Source of the DNA: an uncultured Bacteroidales bacterium
Lineage (GTDB): Bacteria; Bacteroidota; Bacteroidia; Bacteroidales; Paludibacteraceae
DNA: 45,816 bases
Reading direction: 5' to 3'
Assembly (NCBI GenBank): GCA_902799875.1
Contig: CADCCH010000012.1
Span: 1-45,816 of the forward strand
Shown one piece after another: positions 42,702-45,816 of the stretch (its first letter is position 1; each line of letters opens with the position of its first letter). The notes below the pieces were generated by a model that was not told the origin of the DNA, searched no databases, and saw only the letters and a list, made by a program, of their open reading frames with translations. Position numbers and translations under genes: made by a program.

Positions 42702-44111
42702 ATGAAAGCAACATATATCATTAAAACATGTTTATCCTTGCTCTTTGTTCCTTGCCTTTTGTGCCTAGGCTCATGCAGCAAGAAGGATAACCAGATGAAT
42801 CTGGATGCAGAGTGCCGATTGGAGACACTGACGCTGAATGACAGCTGCACCGCTGTAATCAACCATGCTACCCGAACGGCTGTCGTACGCATCCCTAAGA
42901 TCTACGATGAGGCGCTGATGACCGTTACGTCCATTACGGTCTCTCCCGGCGCCAAGGCCTCACTCAAGGTAGGCGACAAACTGAATATGCGCACGGCGCA
43001 TAGCGTGAAGATTAGCAATGAAGACGTTTTCCTCGACTATACCATCTCCGTCAAGCATGACGAGGTACATATCCTGGGACTGACGATCAACGGACAGTAC
43101 GAAGGAGTGGTCAACGAGAAGATGAAGACGATCTTTGTGCAGGTTCCTGGTGAACTGGACGTGACCTCGCTTATCCCTACCGTCTCCATGACCGAAGGGG
43201 GCGTCTGCACGCCGGCGAATGCGACCGCCTGTGACTTCACCAACCCCGTGGTCTTTACCGCTATATATAGGACCGACACCGCCCGATATACCGTTACCGT
43301 GCGTGCGCTGACCCAACCGAAATATATCTTCGTGGGCATGGCTGACCGCCTGCAACGCCTGACCATGGAGGAGCAGGTTGCCGGTTCTTGGATGCTGAGT
43401 AATGTCGATTCGTCGGCATATGCCTCCTTCGCCGATCTCGCTGCCGGAAAAATCAGTCTGGCAAAATGCAAAGTCATCTGGTGGCATCTCGATGTCGATA
43501 AGAAGAACCCGATCCAGACGGTTGAGCAGTTTGACTTTGAGGCGGAAGCGGTGATGAAAATGGAGGTACTCGATACCCTGCGTGCGTACTACCAGCGCGG
43601 CGGTAACTTCCTCTTGAGCCGTTATGCGACCTTCCTTCCGGTCCATTTGGGACAAAACAAAGTGATCCCGAACAACTGCTGGGGCAACCCGGAGAAAGAT
43701 GCGGAACCCACTTCCGAACCTTGGTCTTTCAACATCGCAGGATACAACTCCCATCCGCTCTACCAGGGCGTTAAGTTCAACGGCGATAACAATGCCGTGC
43801 CCATGACCGATCCGGGCTATCGAATCACCAATTCAACTACGCAGTTCCTCATTGGTGGCAATCAGGAGTTCAAGAACCTTGATAGCTGGCGGGCTGCTAC
43901 CGGAGCGAAGGAACTGAACTTTGCTCTCAATAACGACGGCAATAGAGAGATAGCTTTCTGGGAGTTCCCCGCTGAGGCTCCGAGAGGTGGTGTCGTTTGT
44001 ATCGGTTCCGGTACGTTCGACTGGTACTCGCCTTCGGATGATTACCTCGAGAATTTCCATTCCAACGTAGGTAAAATCACCGAAAACGCTATTAATTATC
44101 TTTCAAAATAA
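42702..44111 (+). CDS. DUF4960-like surface lipoprotein (fructan-binding candidate)
   Basis: 469 residues. The lipobox is LGSC after a long signal peptide. Two or three Ig-like DUF5018-type beta domains occupy about 30-215 (TVTSITVSPGAKASLKVGDK; YTISVKHDEVHILGLTINGQ). The C-terminal part (about 220-469) is a flavodoxin/glutaminase-like fold, KYIFVGMADRLQRLTMEEQ ... GSGTFDWYSPSDDYLENF, in keeping with DUF4960. It holds the place of the surface glycan-binding protein in levan loci (compare BT1761 of Bacteroides thetaiotaomicron). No hydrolase motif is evident. Confidence 0.8.
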   Translation: MKATYIIKTCLSLLFVPCLLCLGSCSKKDNQMNLDAECRLETLTLNDSCTAVINHATRTAVVRIPKIYDEALMTVTSITVSPGAKASLKVGDKLNMRTAHSVKISNEDVFLDYTISVKHDEVHILGLTINGQYEGVVNEKMKTIFVQVPGELDVTSLIPTVSMTEGGVCTPANATACDFTNPVVFTAIYRTDTARYTVTVRALTQPKYIFVGMADRLQRLTMEEQVAGSWMLSNVDSSAYASFADLAAGKISLAKCKVIWWHLDVDKKNPIQTVEQFDFEAEAVMKMEVLDTLRAYYQRGGNFLLSRYATFLPVHLGQNKVIPNNCWGNPEKDAEPTSEPWSFNIAGYNSHPLYQGVKFNGDNNAVPMTDPGYRITNSTTQFLIGGNQEFKNLDSWRAATGAKELNFALNNDGNREIAFWEFPAEAPRGGVVCIGSGTFDWYSPSDDYLENFHSNVGKITENAINYLSK

Positions 44112-44117
44112 CGAGTT

Positions 44118-45722
44118 ATGAGAACTATCAATACTATAGCCTTAGCGGCTCTGATTACTTCATTCCTTTTCGGATGTTCGCCTGCGAACGAGCCGGAGCA
44201 GAAGGATTGGGAGAATACCACCTCCTATTTCAAATCTACCGATGAGCGCACCTCATCCACCTACTATCGCCCCTATGCAGGATTTGTAGGAGATGTAATG
44301 CCGTTCTTTGATCCCCTACAGCGGGATTTCAAGATCCTGTATCTGCAGGAGTACCGTCCTAACACACCGGATTCATACCACCCCTTCTGGGGCGTGACGA
44401 CCACTGATGCAGCTACCTACACCTCCATGGGTGAGGTGTTACCTACCGGCTCCAAATATGAGCAGGACGCAGCTCTGGGTACCGGCTGTGTGGTGTATAA
44501 CGAGGCGGATAAGCTCTACTATATCTTCTATACCGGTAACTTCCCGAGGGCTAAATCTACGGATAGCCGGGAGGTAGTGATGTACGCCACTTCGCCGGAT
44601 TTCAAGACCTGGACCAAGAACCCCATCTTCCGCCTGCGTGGCACGGATAACGGCTACAGCCGTACAGACTTCCGTGACCCCTGTGTTTGGAAGGACGGCG
44701 ATACCTGGCATATGATTGTCAGCACCAAGCAAGGGAACATTGGCGTTTTAGCGGAGTACACTTCGCCGAACCTCCAAGACTGGAGCCACAAAGGCGTCTT
44801 CTCCAAAATGGTTTTTGGCGATCAGCGTTTCATGGAGTGCGTGGATATCTTCCAGATGGGAGAGTGGTGGTATGCCGTCTATAGCGACATGACTAACTAT
44901 GAGCGTAGGGTACAGTATTTCAAAGGGCGAACGGTTGATGAGTTAAAAAATAACATCGCTACTCCGGTATGGTCGGATAATTACAAGGAAGGAGCGCTGG
45001 ACAGCCGTGCTTTCTATGCCGGCAAGACGGCTACCGACGGTACCAACCGCTATATTTGGGGCTGGTGTCCGACACGTGCCGGAGAGGATAACACCAAAGC
45101 CAACAACGACGGCGGCGAACCCGACTGGGCAGGCTCCATGGTAGTACACCGCATACAGCAGAACAGCGACGGAACCATCTCGCTGGTCGAAGTGCCCGCT
45201 ATCCGTAATAAATACAACCAGCCGCAGACCGTCAAAGAAGTGGCTCGTTTCGGAAATGGGGACACCATCACCACTATTGACGGCGGCTATAAGATGATCG
45301 GTTACAGTTCTATTCTGTTTAATACGCTGGGCTACCATAACCACCTCTCCATGACCGTCACTACCACCAATGCCAAAGACGGCTTCGGGCTCTCTTTCGT
45401 GCGCGGTACGGATTACGATAAATACTACTCCGTCATGGTGCGCCAGGACCGCGACGCCTCTCATCCTAACAGCCACCAGATCTATTTCGAGGAGGAGAAC
45501 GGTATCTATAATATCGCCGGGGCGGAGAGCTATTCCTTCCCCACACCTGCGGACAAGACCTACAAGATAGACATCTATACCGACAACTCGGTCTTCGTGA
45601 TGTATATCAACGGTACTGTCACCTACACCAACCGTATCTATGGCATCCAGCGTAACTGTTGGTCCGTCAACTGCTACGAAGGCGCAATGACCGTCAAAGA
45701 TATCCAACTTAAACAATATTAA
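44118..45722 (+). CDS. GH32 fructan hydrolase lipoprotein (endo-levanase-like)
   Basis: 534 residues with the lipobox LFGC (Cys20). The five-bladed propeller (about 45-350) has the nucleophile Asp59 in GFVGDVMPFFDP, a variant of the usual WMNDPNG block, the transition-state Asp187 in FRDPCVW and the acid/base Glu240 in RFMECVDIF. A C-terminal beta-sandwich follows (about 365-534). The variant nucleophile block and the lipid anchor resemble surface endo-levanases of Bacteroides. It would cut levan or inulin into oligosaccharides for the SusCD pair. It starts 6 nt after the preceding stop. Confidence 0.9.
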   Translation: MRTINTIALAALITSFLFGCSPANEPEQKDWENTTSYFKSTDERTSSTYYRPYAGFVGDVMPFFDPLQRDFKILYLQEYRPNTPDSYHPFWGVTTTDAATYTSMGEVLPTGSKYEQDAALGTGCVVYNEADKLYYIFYTGNFPRAKSTDSREVVMYATSPDFKTWTKNPIFRLRGTDNGYSRTDFRDPCVWKDGDTWHMIVSTKQGNIGVLAEYTSPNLQDWSHKGVFSKMVFGDQRFMECVDIFQMGEWWYAVYSDMTNYERRVQYFKGRTVDELKNNIATPVWSDNYKEGALDSRAFYAGKTATDGTNRYIWGWCPTRAGEDNTKANNDGGEPDWAGSMVVHRIQQNSDGTISLVEVPAIRNKYNQPQTVKEVARFGNGDTITTIDGGYKMIGYSSILFNTLGYHNHLSMTVTTTNAKDGFGLSFVRGTDYDKYYSVMVRQDRDASHPNSHQIYFEEENGIYNIAGAESYSFPTPADKTYKIDIYTDNSVFVMYINGTVTYTNRIYGIQRNCWSVNCYEGAMTVKDIQLKQY

Positions 45723-45742
45723 CGAACTATAATAAAAATTTA

Positions 45743-45760
45743 GTAAAAATTAATTTTTAC
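45743..45760. other. AT-rich 18-bp palindrome after the GH32 gene
   Basis: GTAAAAATTAATTTTTAC is a perfect palindrome 20 nt after the GH32 stop. It might be a weak terminator or an operator for a following gene. The remaining bases to the window end hold no gene I can support. Confidence 0.4.
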
Positions 45761-45816
45761 GCATAAGATGATACAAATCCATCTATATAAGGTTGATTGT
45801 TTGTGACAACAGCGAA

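Noticed and set aside
1..45816. Insertion sequences, integrases or tRNA genes
   Set aside because: No transposase or integrase motif and no cloverleaf sequence was recognised in any part of the window.

Overview
The window looks like chromosomal DNA of an uncultured gut- or rumen-type Bacteroidales. Every promoter I can place is a Bacteroidetes -33/-7 type (TTTG or TTG, about 20 nt, TAnnTTTG). There are two SusC/SusD pairs, many lipobox signal peptides, type IX secretion (T9SS)-like C-terminal domains and starts without clear Shine-Dalgarno sequences. I cannot fix the genus. All convincing genes lie on the + strand.
1-1800: the 3' end of an unidentified gene with a terminator, then a stand-alone AAA ATPase of the AAA_14/DUF4143 type, then a GC-rich spacer ending in a strong terminator.
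1760-34500: a very large beta-mannan (galacto-/glucomannan) utilisation locus. An AraC regulator comes first, followed by two secreted multi-domain carbohydrate-binding-like proteins, SusC, SusD, a surface glycan-binding lipoprotein, a GH5 mannanase with a T9SS-like tail, a GH26 mannanase lipoprotein, a GH3 beta-glucosidase lipoprotein, a T9SS-type cargo protein, an STN-barrel-OmpA protein with a barrel paralogue, a GH36 alpha-galactosidase, and a 1296-residue GH26-GH5-CE7 fusion. The cytoplasmic end is a GH130 mannosylglucose phosphorylase, a GPH sugar symporter, an AGE-family 2-epimerase and mannose-6-phosphate isomerase, ending in a 68-codon galactokinase remnant. The inferred route is: surface cleavage and deacetylation, SusCD import, periplasmic removal of Gal and Glc, inner-membrane uptake of mannobiose, epimerisation to Man-Glc, phosphorolysis to Man-1-P plus Glc, and Man-6-P to Fru-6-P. 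A phosphomannomutase and an intact galactokinase are absent from the window.
34500-45816: a fructan (probably levan) locus. It has a membrane-anchored regulator with a periplasmic-binding-protein sensor joined directly to an AraC DNA-binding domain, then an AbiEi/AbiEii toxin-antitoxin pair, then SusC, SusD, a DUF4960-like surface protein and a GH32 lipoprotein.
Main non-gene signals: (a) a candidate AraC operator, AAAAnAGTGT, placed exactly 23 nt upstream of the -7 box at three mannan-locus promoters, with an inverted copy in the regulator's own leader; (b) degenerate 7-bp-period repeats that sit on gene junctions of the mannan locus, supply stop and start codons, and also appear inside two enzymes; (c) an identical 30-nt terminator/promoter segment before both sugar regulators; (d) ATGTTGCA palindromic operators at the second regulator and its presumed target operon.
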